Virus record (IMG/VR): IMGVR_UViG_3300023174_005575
Coordinates: 1 to 57,983 of that record
DNA: 57,983 bases
Source of the DNA: a virus
Strand: one strand, 5' to 3'
Positions 15,171 through 22,967 of this stretch are shown here, piece by piece. The number at the start of each line of letters is the position of its first letter. The stretch's first letter is position 1. Under the pieces are notes generated by a model, which did not search any database, had not been told where the DNA came from, and saw only the letters and a program-made list of their open reading frames with translations. The translations under genes were made by a program, and so were the position numbers.

Positions 15171-16136
15171 ATGAATATCAAAGATCTTCATAAACCACTT
15201 ACCAGTAGACAACTTAATGAAAGTTTATCCCAAAAGTTTGGATACAGCATTAACCTCGAGCGCTTTACCACAGAGCAATTGCATGATGCAAGAAACAAGC
15301 TAAGAACTGCTCAGAGTCAATTTGAAACTAATGAGAGTTATGACAGTGTATTAAGCAGTCACAAGTATCAAAAGAACAAAATGTTTCTTGATGTGATCAA
15401 TCAAGAAATTGCCGAGCGTGAAACACGTGAAGAAGATGATGTGGAAGAGGGTACTAGAGGTAAGAAGAAAAAGATGAAGAATCTAAAAGAATATCACAAT
15501 GCCATGCGTCGTCTACAAGGACATGGATTAAATAAAGGCTGGGTTCAGAACGCAAGACAACGTTTAATGATGGAACGTGATGCTGATGAGGAAGTTGTTA
15601 GCGAACTAATCGTACGTTATGATCTAGACGAGACCACAGCTAAGAGTGTTGTAAGAGATTTAATTATCACGGAAGGCGAAGAGGAAAAGGCAGAACTAAT
15701 CATGGCCAGTAAGGACATGGTTGATCGTATTACAGGCTGGTTAGAAGATATTGCTTCAATGAAATCAGAAGCTATGTTAGATTTATTAGACTCTATAAGA
15801 GATGAAATGGGCAGCGACACCAGTACACAATTTGAGCAGACAGTTCGTCCAGCATTGGATGAAATCTATTTGGCACTGGAAAAGAATCGTCAGGCACTAG
15901 CACAGGCTGTTGGCATCTTAACAGGCACAGGTGGCCCAGCTCCAAGTGGCATGGGTGCTGGACCAGGACTAGCAGGTGGCATGGGTGGCATGGGTGCTGA
16001 AGAAGGTCCTCCAGAAGAGGCAGCAGGTGCAGCCCCGGAAGGTGGAGCAGCTGGTCGTGCCATGAGAGAAAGTATGTACAGCCGCAAGTTGGCCACTATC
16101 CTAACTTCCAAAAAAAAAAGTAACAGAAGCCACTGA
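15171..16136 (+). CDS. Helical core/scaffold-like protein ending at an A10 tract
   Basis: A 321-residue, mostly helical, strongly charged protein. It has a Lys/Glu-rich linker near residues 85-105 and a Gly/Ala/Met/Pro-rich region at about 252-300. The N-terminus MNIKDLHKPLTSRQLNESL matches other leader-like starts in the window. The composition resembles prohead core proteins. In the zero frame it ends SKKKSNRSH just after a run of ten A (16110-16119). Losing or skipping one A opens the frame at 16120-16443 and yields a 423-residue product. The downstream frame has no ribosome site, so an extended form is likely. Tandem late promoter boxes precede it. Confidence 0.7.
   Translation: MNIKDLHKPLTSRQLNESLSQKFGYSINLERFTTEQLHDARNKLRTAQSQFETNESYDSVLSSHKYQKNKMFLDVINQEIAERETREEDDVEEGTRGKKKKMKNLKEYHNAMRRLQGHGLNKGWVQNARQRLMMERDADEEVVSELIVRYDLDETTAKSVVRDLIITEGEEEKAELIMASKDMVDRITGWLEDIASMKSEAMLDLLDSIRDEMGSDTSTQFEQTVRPALDEIYLALEKNRQALAQAVGILTGTGGPAPSGMGAGPGLAGGMGGMGAEEGPPEEAAGAAPEGGAAGRAMRESMYSRKLATILTSKKKSNRSH
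16110..16119 (+). other. A10 homopolymer, candidate frameshift or slippage site
   Basis: Ten consecutive A at the end of the 15171 gene. A net +1 change of frame (nine A read instead of ten) joins it to the following open frame with continuous charged helical sequence. A second A10 with the same GTA[AG]C context occurs at 46380. A simple base-call error in the homopolymer would give the same picture. Confidence 0.55.
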
Positions 16137-16443
16137 TAAGTTGTTTGACCTATTGGTGGCAAAGAAAAATGCCGCCGATAGCAGAGGTAATCCAGAAATT
16201 ATTAGTTGGAGAGCTCTTGGTAATGAAACACAAAATGCCATAGGACAGCGCATTGATAGTGTAGACAAGTTTGCTCCTAGGTTCGATGCCAATCCCAGTT
16301 TCAAAGAAATATGTAGTTTTGATCCGCAAGGAGTCAAGTTAAAGACCAGTAAGGAAACAGCCAGTCAACAAAGCGGTGGTGTAACGGGCAAGAGCACAGT
16401 GAGTCAAATGGCTAAAAAAGCAACGGCAAAAAGAATAGGTTGA
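16120..16443 (+). CDS. Probable frameshifted C-terminal extension of the 15171 protein
   Basis: An open frame of 107 residues beginning VTEATDKLFDLLVAKKNA when read from the A10 tract. As an independent gene it would have to start at TTG 16141, without any ribosome site. It continues NPEIISWRALGNETQNAIG and ends with a basic KKATAKRIG tail. The sequence is protein-like throughout and uses the same codons as its neighbours. I read it as the end of the upstream protein reached by slippage. It would be a separate gene only if TTG initiation is real. Confidence 0.6.
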   Translation, partial: VTEATDKLFDLLVAKKNAADSRGNPEIISWRALGNETQNAIGQRIDSVDKFAPRFDANPSFKEICSFDPQGVKLKTSKETASQQSGGVTGKSTVSQMAKKATAKRIG

Positions 16444-16468
16444 CAAATCTTTAACTCTGTAGTATAAT
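16440..16468 (+). promoter_or_regulatory. Perfect sigma70 promoter driving a leaderless gene
   Basis: TTGACA (16440-16445), 17-base spacer and TATAAT (16463-16468) match the consensus exactly. The ATG at 16474 is five bases after the -10 box, so transcription should begin at the start codon. The -35 overlaps the previous stop codon. This is an early-type signal, unlike the TAAATA boxes. Confidence 0.85.
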
Positions 16469-16473
16469 ACGGA

Positions 16474-17190
16474 ATGACTTTACTAATAGAACGATATCAA
16501 TATACCAAATTATCCAGAGATGACAGCACAGGCAAGCGTTTATACGCTTGCCCAGACGGAAACAAAGTTCCCAGCGTTACCACTGTACTAGATAAAACCA
16601 AACCAGAAGAAGCCAAACAAGCACTACTCAATTGGCGACGTAGTGTGGGTGAATCCAAGGCTCAACAGATTACTACAGAAGCAGCCAATCGTGGTACTCG
16701 TATGCATACCTTCCTTGAACGTTATGTCAAGGGCGAAGGCATCAAAGACACGGTTTCTAATCCCTATGCACAACAAAGCTTGGTAATGGCCAAAAAGGTC
16801 ATTGAGAAAGGTTTTGGACATATTACAGAAATATGGGGTAGCGAAGTGCCTTTGTACTATCCTGAATTGTATGCAGGTACTACCGATTGTGTGGGCCTAC
16901 ATCAGGGTGAAGAAAGTATATTAGACTTCAAACAGACTAACAAGCCAAAGAAGATAGAATGGATTGATGATTATTTCCTTCAGCTCACTGCTTATGCACT
17001 AGCACATAATCAAGTACATGGTACTAATATACGCAAAGGTGTTATCATGATGTGTGTTAAGCCACCAGAGATTGCACCAGGGCAGTGGGGTGAGCCTGAG
17101 TATCAAGAGTTTAGATTGTTGCCAGAGCATTTTGATTATTGGACTGATCGTTGGTTCAATAGACTAGAAGAATACTATTCGAACATCTGA
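16474..17190 (+). CDS. PD-(D/E)XK exonuclease, RecB/MGME1-like
   Basis: A 238-residue nuclease. The RecB-family pattern is visible in order: RGTRMH (R73-H78), acidic E124, D138 in GTTDCVG, the core ILDFKQ with D151 and K153, and QLTAYA with Q170 and Y174. Phage enzymes of this type degrade or process DNA ends in replication and recombination. The N-terminal KVPSVTTVLDKTKP stretch is typical of this exonuclease group. It is the only gene in this section behind a perfect host-type promoter, which suggests expression early in infection, earlier than its structural neighbours. The start is fixed by the promoter geometry. Confidence 0.85.
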   Translation: MTLLIERYQYTKLSRDDSTGKRLYACPDGNKVPSVTTVLDKTKPEEAKQALLNWRRSVGESKAQQITTEAANRGTRMHTFLERYVKGEGIKDTVSNPYAQQSLVMAKKVIEKGFGHITEIWGSEVPLYYPELYAGTTDCVGLHQGEESILDFKQTNKPKKIEWIDDYFLQLTAYALAHNQVHGTNIRKGVIMMCVKPPEIAPGQWGEPEYQEFRLLPEHFDYWTDRWFNRLEEYYSNI

Positions 17191-17196
17191 TAAATA
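17188..17196 (+). promoter_or_regulatory. TGATAAATA late-type box
   Basis: The box overlaps the exonuclease stop codon and precedes AAGGGG and the ATG at 17217, switching from an early gene to a structural gene. Confidence 0.5.
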
Positions 17197-17216
17197 TCCT
17201 ACAAGGGGATAATTAT

Positions 17217-18842
17217 ATGGCCGTAGTACAAATTTCCAGAATACAGGTCCGTCGTGGAAGAGAAAATACTGAAACAGGTATACCACAATTAGCCAGTGGG
17301 GAAATGGCCTGGGCCATAGATACTCAACAATTATACATTGGTAACGGAGCAATTAGCGAAGGAGCTCCGGCGGTTGGAAATACTAGAATATTAACAGGTG
17401 CAGATCTTATTGGCGAACGTAATATTTTAAATATTGCTGATTACGTTTATAAGAAGGATCTTACTTTACCGCCTAGAACAGTTCAAGATAGGCTAGACGA
17501 AAGAGTAAATTTTTCTAGTTTCAATGACACTCGTCCTAGCAAGAATAAAACTATGGCTGATAATATTCAAACAGCCATTGATTACTTATATAAGTCTTCA
17601 TTAGATAAACGAGCCATATTAGAGTTTGGGCCTGGAACATTTGAGTTTGATACTACTATAAGAATTCACAGTTTTACACATATTGTGGGTTCTGGTTGTG
17701 GGAGGACTATTTTTAAGTATACAGGCACAGGAACAGCTTTTCGATTAGTTAACGATGACACAACTTCGTCTTCAACACCAGCTAATACAGGCGACAATCA
17801 ATGTAGATTTGTTACCCTAACCGGATTTACTTTAATTGTAGACAATACCAATACCACAGCAATGTCAATGAATTCTGTAAAGAACAGTAAATTTAGTGAT
17901 TTAGAAATAAAAGGCAATTGGGTTAACAATATTCAAGGTCAGAATTTTTCTAATAGTAAGGCTTTTGATATGTTGTCTACTACAGAATTAATTACTTGCA
18001 ATGATAACGAGTTTAACAATATTGATATTTCTAAATTTAGAGTTAGTATAAATGCACAAGGAGATATCGAGTCGAATTTTATTCAAAATTGTAAATTTTC
18101 TATCAATGAAGTTGCAATAAATTTTGGACAAGGTGCTGATCTAACCTCCTATGGACAAATATATGGTCCCAGAAACAATACTATTTCAAACAGTATTTTT
18201 AAAAATATTCAAAAACAAGGTATTAAAATATACAATGGATCAGGGAACGTCAGTAGTCAAAACAAATTCACATTAGTTGGTGATAATTTTGGTAATAGTT
18301 TCAATTCTGCTTATGGTGTAGTAGAATTTGATGTTCCGGGAAATCTAGTTAGTAATGACAACTCAGACAGACATACTGATTTATCCAATGATCTTTATCC
18401 TAGACCCTATATTGGCGAAGTAATTGCCAAGGCCAATTATACAAATCCCTTCACTAATGTAAAATTATTAGAGTATACAACAACTCCTACTAATATTTTT
18501 AGACTACCTATTGCACAGACTTGCCATTTAGAAGTCGAGTATCTTTATCAAAGCACTAATAGAAGTAGAATAAGAAGAGGTAAATTATCGATTTTAGCAG
18601 ATGCAAACAATCGTAACGACGATGATACTCCTTCAATAGAACTCATAGATGATTATGATTACCATGGAGTAGGCTCCGAAGATGATTACACAATAGAAGA
18701 TACTCATTTAATTTTTACCGCTAGCTCTAGAACATATTTTGGAACAAGATATGTTGTAGAAGTGTTTTATCAATATAACGGGGAAACCCTTAGCCAAGGC
18801 GATCAAGCCAAACTTACTTACACATATAAGATTTTGAGCTAA
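17217..18842 (+). CDS. Tailspike-like protein with beta-helix domain
   Basis: A 541-residue protein. The N-terminal 55 residues (ISRIQVRRG...LASGEMAWAIDTQQLYIGNG) are an Mtd-N-like module that attaches fibres to the tail. The same module opens the giant fibre at 22968. Residues about 110-400 show pectate-lyase-like beta-helix character: TAIDYLY, then GPGTFEF, IVGSGCGRTIFKY, and repeating N-rich turns. The C-terminal 130 residues are a separate beta domain rich in Tyr and Asp. Beta-helix tailspikes often cut surface polysaccharide, but no catalytic residues can be assigned with confidence. AAGGGG upstream supports the start. Confidence 0.8.
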   Translation: MAVVQISRIQVRRGRENTETGIPQLASGEMAWAIDTQQLYIGNGAISEGAPAVGNTRILTGADLIGERNILNIADYVYKKDLTLPPRTVQDRLDERVNFSSFNDTRPSKNKTMADNIQTAIDYLYKSSLDKRAILEFGPGTFEFDTTIRIHSFTHIVGSGCGRTIFKYTGTGTAFRLVNDDTTSSSTPANTGDNQCRFVTLTGFTLIVDNTNTTAMSMNSVKNSKFSDLEIKGNWVNNIQGQNFSNSKAFDMLSTTELITCNDNEFNNIDISKFRVSINAQGDIESNFIQNCKFSINEVAINFGQGADLTSYGQIYGPRNNTISNSIFKNIQKQGIKIYNGSGNVSSQNKFTLVGDNFGNSFNSAYGVVEFDVPGNLVSNDNSDRHTDLSNDLYPRPYIGEVIAKANYTNPFTNVKLLEYTTTPTNIFRLPIAQTCHLEVEYLYQSTNRSRIRRGKLSILADANNRNDDDTPSIELIDDYDYHGVGSEDDYTIEDTHLIFTASSRTYFGTRYVVEVFYQYNGETLSQGDQAKLTYTYKILS

Positions 18843-18848
18843 CTAACA

Positions 18849-18878
18849 TTAGCAATAATTTTAATATTACTGTAAAAT
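18849..18878 (+). promoter_or_regulatory. Possible sigma70 promoter for nrdAB
   Basis: TTAGCA (18849-18854) and TAAAAT (18873-18878) are 18 bases apart, 20 bases before the nrdA ATG. The match is moderate. The same TTAGCA-18-TATAAT arrangement appears before the outer-membrane barrel gene. Confidence 0.35.
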
Positions 18879-18897
18879 AACTCTAAAAAGTCAATCT

Positions 18898-21231
18898 ATG
18901 AATAAAATTACAGTCAAGAAACGAAACGGGGTCAGTGTTCCTTTAGATTTAAGCAAATGGCAGACACAAATTGCCAAAGTATGCAGCGGTGTAGCTGATG
19001 TTAGTCAAAGTATGATAGAGATCAAAGCACAGCCGCATTTTTACGATGGTATTACCACTAAGGAAATTGATGAAATTACCTTACGTGCTATCGTTGATTT
19101 GATTGATATTGAAAGTAATCCAGATACGGGCAATACTAACTATCAATATGTGGCGGGGAAGCAACGTCTCAGTATGCTACGCAAAGATGTATACGGCAGC
19201 TATGATGTTCCTAGGCTCTATGATATAGTTAAACGCAATGTAGCAATAGGCCTATATACTCCTGAACTACTAAAATGGTACACTGAGGCAGATTGGAATA
19301 CTATTGATTCCTTTGTTCGACATGAACGTGATGAAGAGTACAGTTATGCTGCTATTGAACAGCTAATTGAAAAATATCTTGTGCGTAATCGTAGTACTAA
19401 AGAAATTTATGAAACACCACAAGTTCGTTATATTATTGCGGCAGCAACTATCTTTCATAAGGAAGAGCCGTTGAGTGCTAGAATGCGTTATATTAGGGAG
19501 TATTACAATGCAGCCAGTGATGGGTTATTTACTTTGGCGACTCCAGTATTGGCTGGTCTCGGAACCCCTACTAAGCAGTTTAGTAGTTGCGTTCTCATAC
19601 GCAGTGATGACGATTTAGACAGCATCTTTGCCTCAGGCGAAATGATGGCTAAATATGCCAGTAAACGTGCAGGCATTGGATTAGAGATTGGTAGACTACG
19701 CCCATTGGGTAGTCCAATTAGGGGAGGCGAGATCATGCATACTGGCATGATTCCGTTCTTAAAGAAATGGTTTGGGGATCTTAGATCCTGTTCACAAGGA
19801 GGGATTAGAAATGCTTCAGCGACTGTATTCTATCCGGTCTGGCATCACCAATTTGATGACCTTATTGTGCTCAAAAATAACCAAGGCACAGAAGAAACCC
19901 GAGTCAGACATATGGACTATGGTGTCGTACTCTCAGCATTCTTCTGGCGTAGGTTTAAGAACAAAGAAAATATTACGTTCTTCGACCCAAACCAAGTACC
20001 GGACCTCTACGAAGCCTTCTACTCCAATACAGAAAAGTTCGAAGAGCTCTATGTAAAATACGAAAATCAAGCAGGTCTTCGTAAAAAAGTTATTAGTGCT
20101 GAAGAAGTATTCAAAAGTGGCATATTAAAAGAACGCACAGATACAGGACGTATCTACTTGGTGTTCATTGACAACGTAATGAAGCAGGGCCCATTTGATC
20201 CTGACTATCATACAATTTACCAGAGTAATCTTTGTTGTGAAATTCTACTTCCTACTCGCCCATTCAAGCGTTTGGATGATAACGATGGCCGTATCGCTCT
20301 ATGTACCTTGGGATCGATTAATTGGGGTGCGTTCAGAAATCCCGAGGATATGCGCCGTGCCTGTCGTATTCTCCAGCGCAGCCTATGTAACATACTTGAT
20401 TATCAGGACTTCCTCAGTATTCAATCCAAACTGAGTAATGACGAAATTCAACCATTAGGGATTGGAGTAACTAACTTGGCCTATTGGCACGCCAAGCGTG
20501 GCTTTAAGTACGGTGATAAGGATGCCCTACAAGATGTTAAGAGTTGGATAGAACATCAAGCTTATTACTTGACTGAAGCCACTGTAGAGTTGGCCAAAGA
20601 ACGTGGCCCATGTAAAGACAGTCATAAGACAAGATATGGGCAGGGCGTATTCCCTTGGGAACTCAGAGCTGATGCAGTTAATGATCTAGCAGAGTTTACA
20701 CCAGAACTTGACTGGGAAACCCTACGTGCTAATATGAAACAGTATGGTGTACGCAATGCCACAATGATGGCTATTGCTCCTGTAGAGTCCAGCAGTGTGG
20801 TAATTAACAGCACTAATGGTATTGAAATGCCTATGAGTCTAATCAGTGTGAAAGAAAGCAAAGCAGGCAGTTTCATTCAAGTTGTTCCAGAGTATCATAG
20901 ACTTAAAAATCGTTATCAACTCATGTGGGAACAGAAGGATTGTGTTGGCTATTTGAAAACAGCAGCAGTATTGGCTGCCTATGTGGATCAAAGCATCAGT
21001 ACCAACACATTCTATAGTCCCAAACATTTTGCAGACCGTAAAGTGCCTAGTACATTAATTGCTAAGAACCTAATGCAAGCACATATTTGGGGATTGAAAA
21101 CATTGTATTACAGTTTGATAGATAAGCAGGGTAGTAAAATGCCCGAACCCACACCCGAAGTACATTACAACGGGTTTGACAATCACAGAGAGTTAATCGA
21201 GGACGAGGACTGCGAGGCCTGTAAATTATGA
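18898..21231 (+). CDS. nrdA: Class Ia ribonucleotide reductase, large subunit (NrdA)
   Basis: A 777-residue catalytic subunit reducing ribonucleoside diphosphates to deoxyribonucleotides. Key residues line up with E. coli NrdA at an offset of about +7: the redox pair C231 (QFSSCVL) and C469 (IALCTLGSIN), and the radical C446 in QSNLCCEI with N444 and E448. The C-terminal shuttle pair is C772 and C775. An ATP-cone-like regulatory domain occupies the first 95 residues. Nothing is missing. The stop overlaps the nrdB start (ATGA), and glutaredoxin follows, giving a complete nucleotide-supply unit. Phage RNRs convert host nucleotides into genome precursors. Confidence 0.97.
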   Translation: MNKITVKKRNGVSVPLDLSKWQTQIAKVCSGVADVSQSMIEIKAQPHFYDGITTKEIDEITLRAIVDLIDIESNPDTGNTNYQYVAGKQRLSMLRKDVYGSYDVPRLYDIVKRNVAIGLYTPELLKWYTEADWNTIDSFVRHERDEEYSYAAIEQLIEKYLVRNRSTKEIYETPQVRYIIAAATIFHKEEPLSARMRYIREYYNAASDGLFTLATPVLAGLGTPTKQFSSCVLIRSDDDLDSIFASGEMMAKYASKRAGIGLEIGRLRPLGSPIRGGEIMHTGMIPFLKKWFGDLRSCSQGGIRNASATVFYPVWHHQFDDLIVLKNNQGTEETRVRHMDYGVVLSAFFWRRFKNKENITFFDPNQVPDLYEAFYSNTEKFEELYVKYENQAGLRKKVISAEEVFKSGILKERTDTGRIYLVFIDNVMKQGPFDPDYHTIYQSNLCCEILLPTRPFKRLDDNDGRIALCTLGSINWGAFRNPEDMRRACRILQRSLCNILDYQDFLSIQSKLSNDEIQPLGIGVTNLAYWHAKRGFKYGDKDALQDVKSWIEHQAYYLTEATVELAKERGPCKDSHKTRYGQGVFPWELRADAVNDLAEFTPELDWETLRANMKQYGVRNATMMAIAPVESSSVVINSTNGIEMPMSLISVKESKAGSFIQVVPEYHRLKNRYQLMWEQKDCVGYLKTAAVLAAYVDQSISTNTFYSPKHFADRKVPSTLIAKNLMQAHIWGLKTLYYSLIDKQGSKMPEPTPEVHYNGFDNHRELIEDEDCEACKL

Positions 21232-22328
21232 GTAAAGAACAATATAACCTAACCACTAAGACAGACTATTTAAATCGTAAAATGTTCTTGGATCCAGCTG
21301 GTCCAGTTACTATACAACGTTTCGAAGAAGTAAAATACAAAAAGATTGTAGACTTTGAACAGACAGCCCGTGGGTTCTTTTGGGTGCCAGAGGAAATCAG
21401 TTTGACCAAAGATGCCAGCGACTTCAAAGATGCCAGCAGTAGCATACGTCATATCTTTACCAGCAATTTGCTACGTCAAACAGCATTGGATAGTATACAA
21501 GGTCGTGGACCAGCACAGGTGTTTACTCCTTGTGTAAGTTTACCAGAGATGGAAGCACTGATGTATAATTGGAGCTTCTTTGAAACTAATATACACAGTC
21601 GTAGCTATAGCCACATTATTCGTAATATCTATAATGTACCTAAAGATGTGTTTAATACTATCCATGATACCAAAGAGATAGTGGACATGGCGTCAAGTGT
21701 GGGTAACTATTATGATCAATTGCACATAATTAATTGTCATAAAGAGCTTGGCGAGACAATCAGTGAAAAGGTACACGTTAGATCTATTTGGTTGGCACTC
21801 AATGCCAGTTATGCTTTGGAGGCATTTAGATTTATGGTGTCATTTGCCACCAGCCTAGCCATGGTAGAGAATAAAATCTTTATTGGCAATGGCAACATTA
21901 TTAGTCTTATCCTACAGGATGAACTATTACACAAAGGCTGGACTGCTTGGTTAATTAATCAAGTAGTAAAAGAAGATGCAAGATTTGCTCAAGCAAAACA
22001 AGATTGTGAACAGGAAGTATATAGTATGTACTTAGATGTGATCCGTGAAGAAAAAGCCTGGGCAGACTATTTGTTTATGAAAGGTCCAGTAATTGGATTA
22101 AATGCTAACATTCTAAAAGATTTTGTGGATTATACAGCAGCCGCAGCCTTAAAAGATATTGGCCTAAAGTACATGAGTCCCGCACCCAAGACTACTCCTA
22201 TTCCTTGGTTCAATAAACATAGTGATACTAGCAAAAAGCAGACAGCTTTGCAGGAAAATGAATCGACTAATTATGTTATAGGAATTATGGGCGATAGTAT
22301 TGACTATGATGAGCTGCCCATGTTATAA
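21228..22328 (+). CDS. nrdB: Class Ia ribonucleotide reductase, small subunit (NrdB)
   Basis: A 366-residue radical-generating subunit. The aspartate ligand lies in ALDSIQGRGP, the central helix reads FFETNIHSRSYSHI with E119, H123 and the probable radical tyrosine Y127, and the second helix pair gives ALEAFRF and QDELLHKGW ligands. Compared with E. coli (E-T-I-H), there is one extra residue between the glutamate and histidine ligands. The C-terminus (DYDELPML) keeps the acidic tail needed to dock onto NrdA. It is coupled to nrdA by ATGA and followed 18 bases later by glutaredoxin. It should be active unless the extra residue breaks the metal site. Confidence 0.95.
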   Translation: MSKEQYNLTTKTDYLNRKMFLDPAGPVTIQRFEEVKYKKIVDFEQTARGFFWVPEEISLTKDASDFKDASSSIRHIFTSNLLRQTALDSIQGRGPAQVFTPCVSLPEMEALMYNWSFFETNIHSRSYSHIIRNIYNVPKDVFNTIHDTKEIVDMASSVGNYYDQLHIINCHKELGETISEKVHVRSIWLALNASYALEAFRFMVSFATSLAMVENKIFIGNGNIISLILQDELLHKGWTAWLINQVVKEDARFAQAKQDCEQEVYSMYLDVIREEKAWADYLFMKGPVIGLNANILKDFVDYTAAAALKDIGLKYMSPAPKTTPIPWFNKHSDTSKKQTALQENESTNYVIGIMGDSIDYDELPML

Positions 22329-22346
22329 TCCTTAAAAGGAGATATA

Positions 22347-22589
22347 ATGCTTACAGTATATACAAAATATGACTGTCCATTTTGTGACAGAGCCAAAGCC
22401 CTATTGGAAAGTAAAGGCGTACCTTACAAAACAATCAATGTACAAGATGATCCCACATCTAAAGAATTTCTAATGGATCAAGGCCTGCGTAGTGTGCCAC
22501 AGATATTTGATGGCACTACCTTATTGCCAGGAGGGTTTCAAGGCTTAGATAGCAAGCCAGCAGAGTTTTTCGAACAATATAAAGGATAA
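22347..22589 (+). CDS. grx: Glutaredoxin
   Basis: An 80-residue glutaredoxin with active site C10-P-F-C13, a cis-proline motif SVPQIF and a C-terminal GGF segment for glutathione binding. It would reduce the NrdA C-terminal disulfide after each turnover. AAAGGAG upstream of the ATG is a strong ribosome site. It is placed directly after nrdAB, as in many T4-like phages, and ends two bases before the next gene. Confidence 0.95.
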   Translation: MLTVYTKYDCPFCDRAKALLESKGVPYKTINVQDDPTSKEFLMDQGLRSVPQIFDGTTLLPGGFQGLDSKPAEFFEQYKG

Positions 22590-22591
22590 AA

Positions 22592-22882
22592 ATGTTAGTT
22601 GAAAATAATTTTAAAAACAATGATATTATCAGTTTCAAAGTAAGTAGCGGAGAGGAAATTTTAGGACGTTATGTACGTGAGGATGGTATCAATTTTTATG
22701 TTACCAAGCCCAGTGTGTTAATGATGAGTCAGCAGGGTATGGGCATGGTGCCATACATGATGACAGTGAGACCTGAAGAGGAGTATGCCATTGCTAGAAC
22801 AGCAGTTATCACTTTTGCTCGCACAGATGATGATATTGCCAAGCAATACCTAAGCAAAACCAGTGGAATTCAATTGACCTAA
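22592..22882 (+). CDS. Sm-like (Lsm-type) small phage protein
   Basis: A 96-residue protein. DIISFKVSSGEEILGRYV followed by a strand, then KPSVLMMSQQGMGMVPYMMT, fits the pattern of Sm-like proteins reported from cyanophage-type sequences: small beta-barrels with a K-P-x-V strand. Sm-like proteins form rings that bind RNA. Recognition is by pattern and memory, not alignment. It follows glutaredoxin by two bases and is probably in the nrd transcript. The C-terminal 25 residues are helical and charged. It might modulate host or phage mRNA; the function is unproven. Confidence 0.5.
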   Translation: MLVENNFKNNDIISFKVSSGEEILGRYVREDGINFYVTKPSVLMMSQQGMGMVPYMMTVRPEEEYAIARTAVITFARTDDDIAKQYLSKTSGIQLT

Positions 22883-22907
22883 GCTTAGTTAATAACCAAG
22901 CCGTTCT

Positions 22908-22963
22908 TAATAAATAGTTTTATGGGCGGTTTGGAGTCAGTCTCCAAGCAAATCGCTGGAGAC
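22908..22963 (+). promoter_or_regulatory. Late promoter with two mutually exclusive leader hairpins
   Basis: TAATAAATA (22908-22916) is followed by TTGGAG/CTCCAA (22931-22936 with 22942-22947). The downstream half can instead pair as GTCTCCA (22940-22946) with TGGAGAC (22957-22963), which contains the ribosome site of the giant fibre gene (ATG 22968). Only one of the two can form at a time. Confidence 0.5.
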
Positions 22964-22967
22964 AAGA

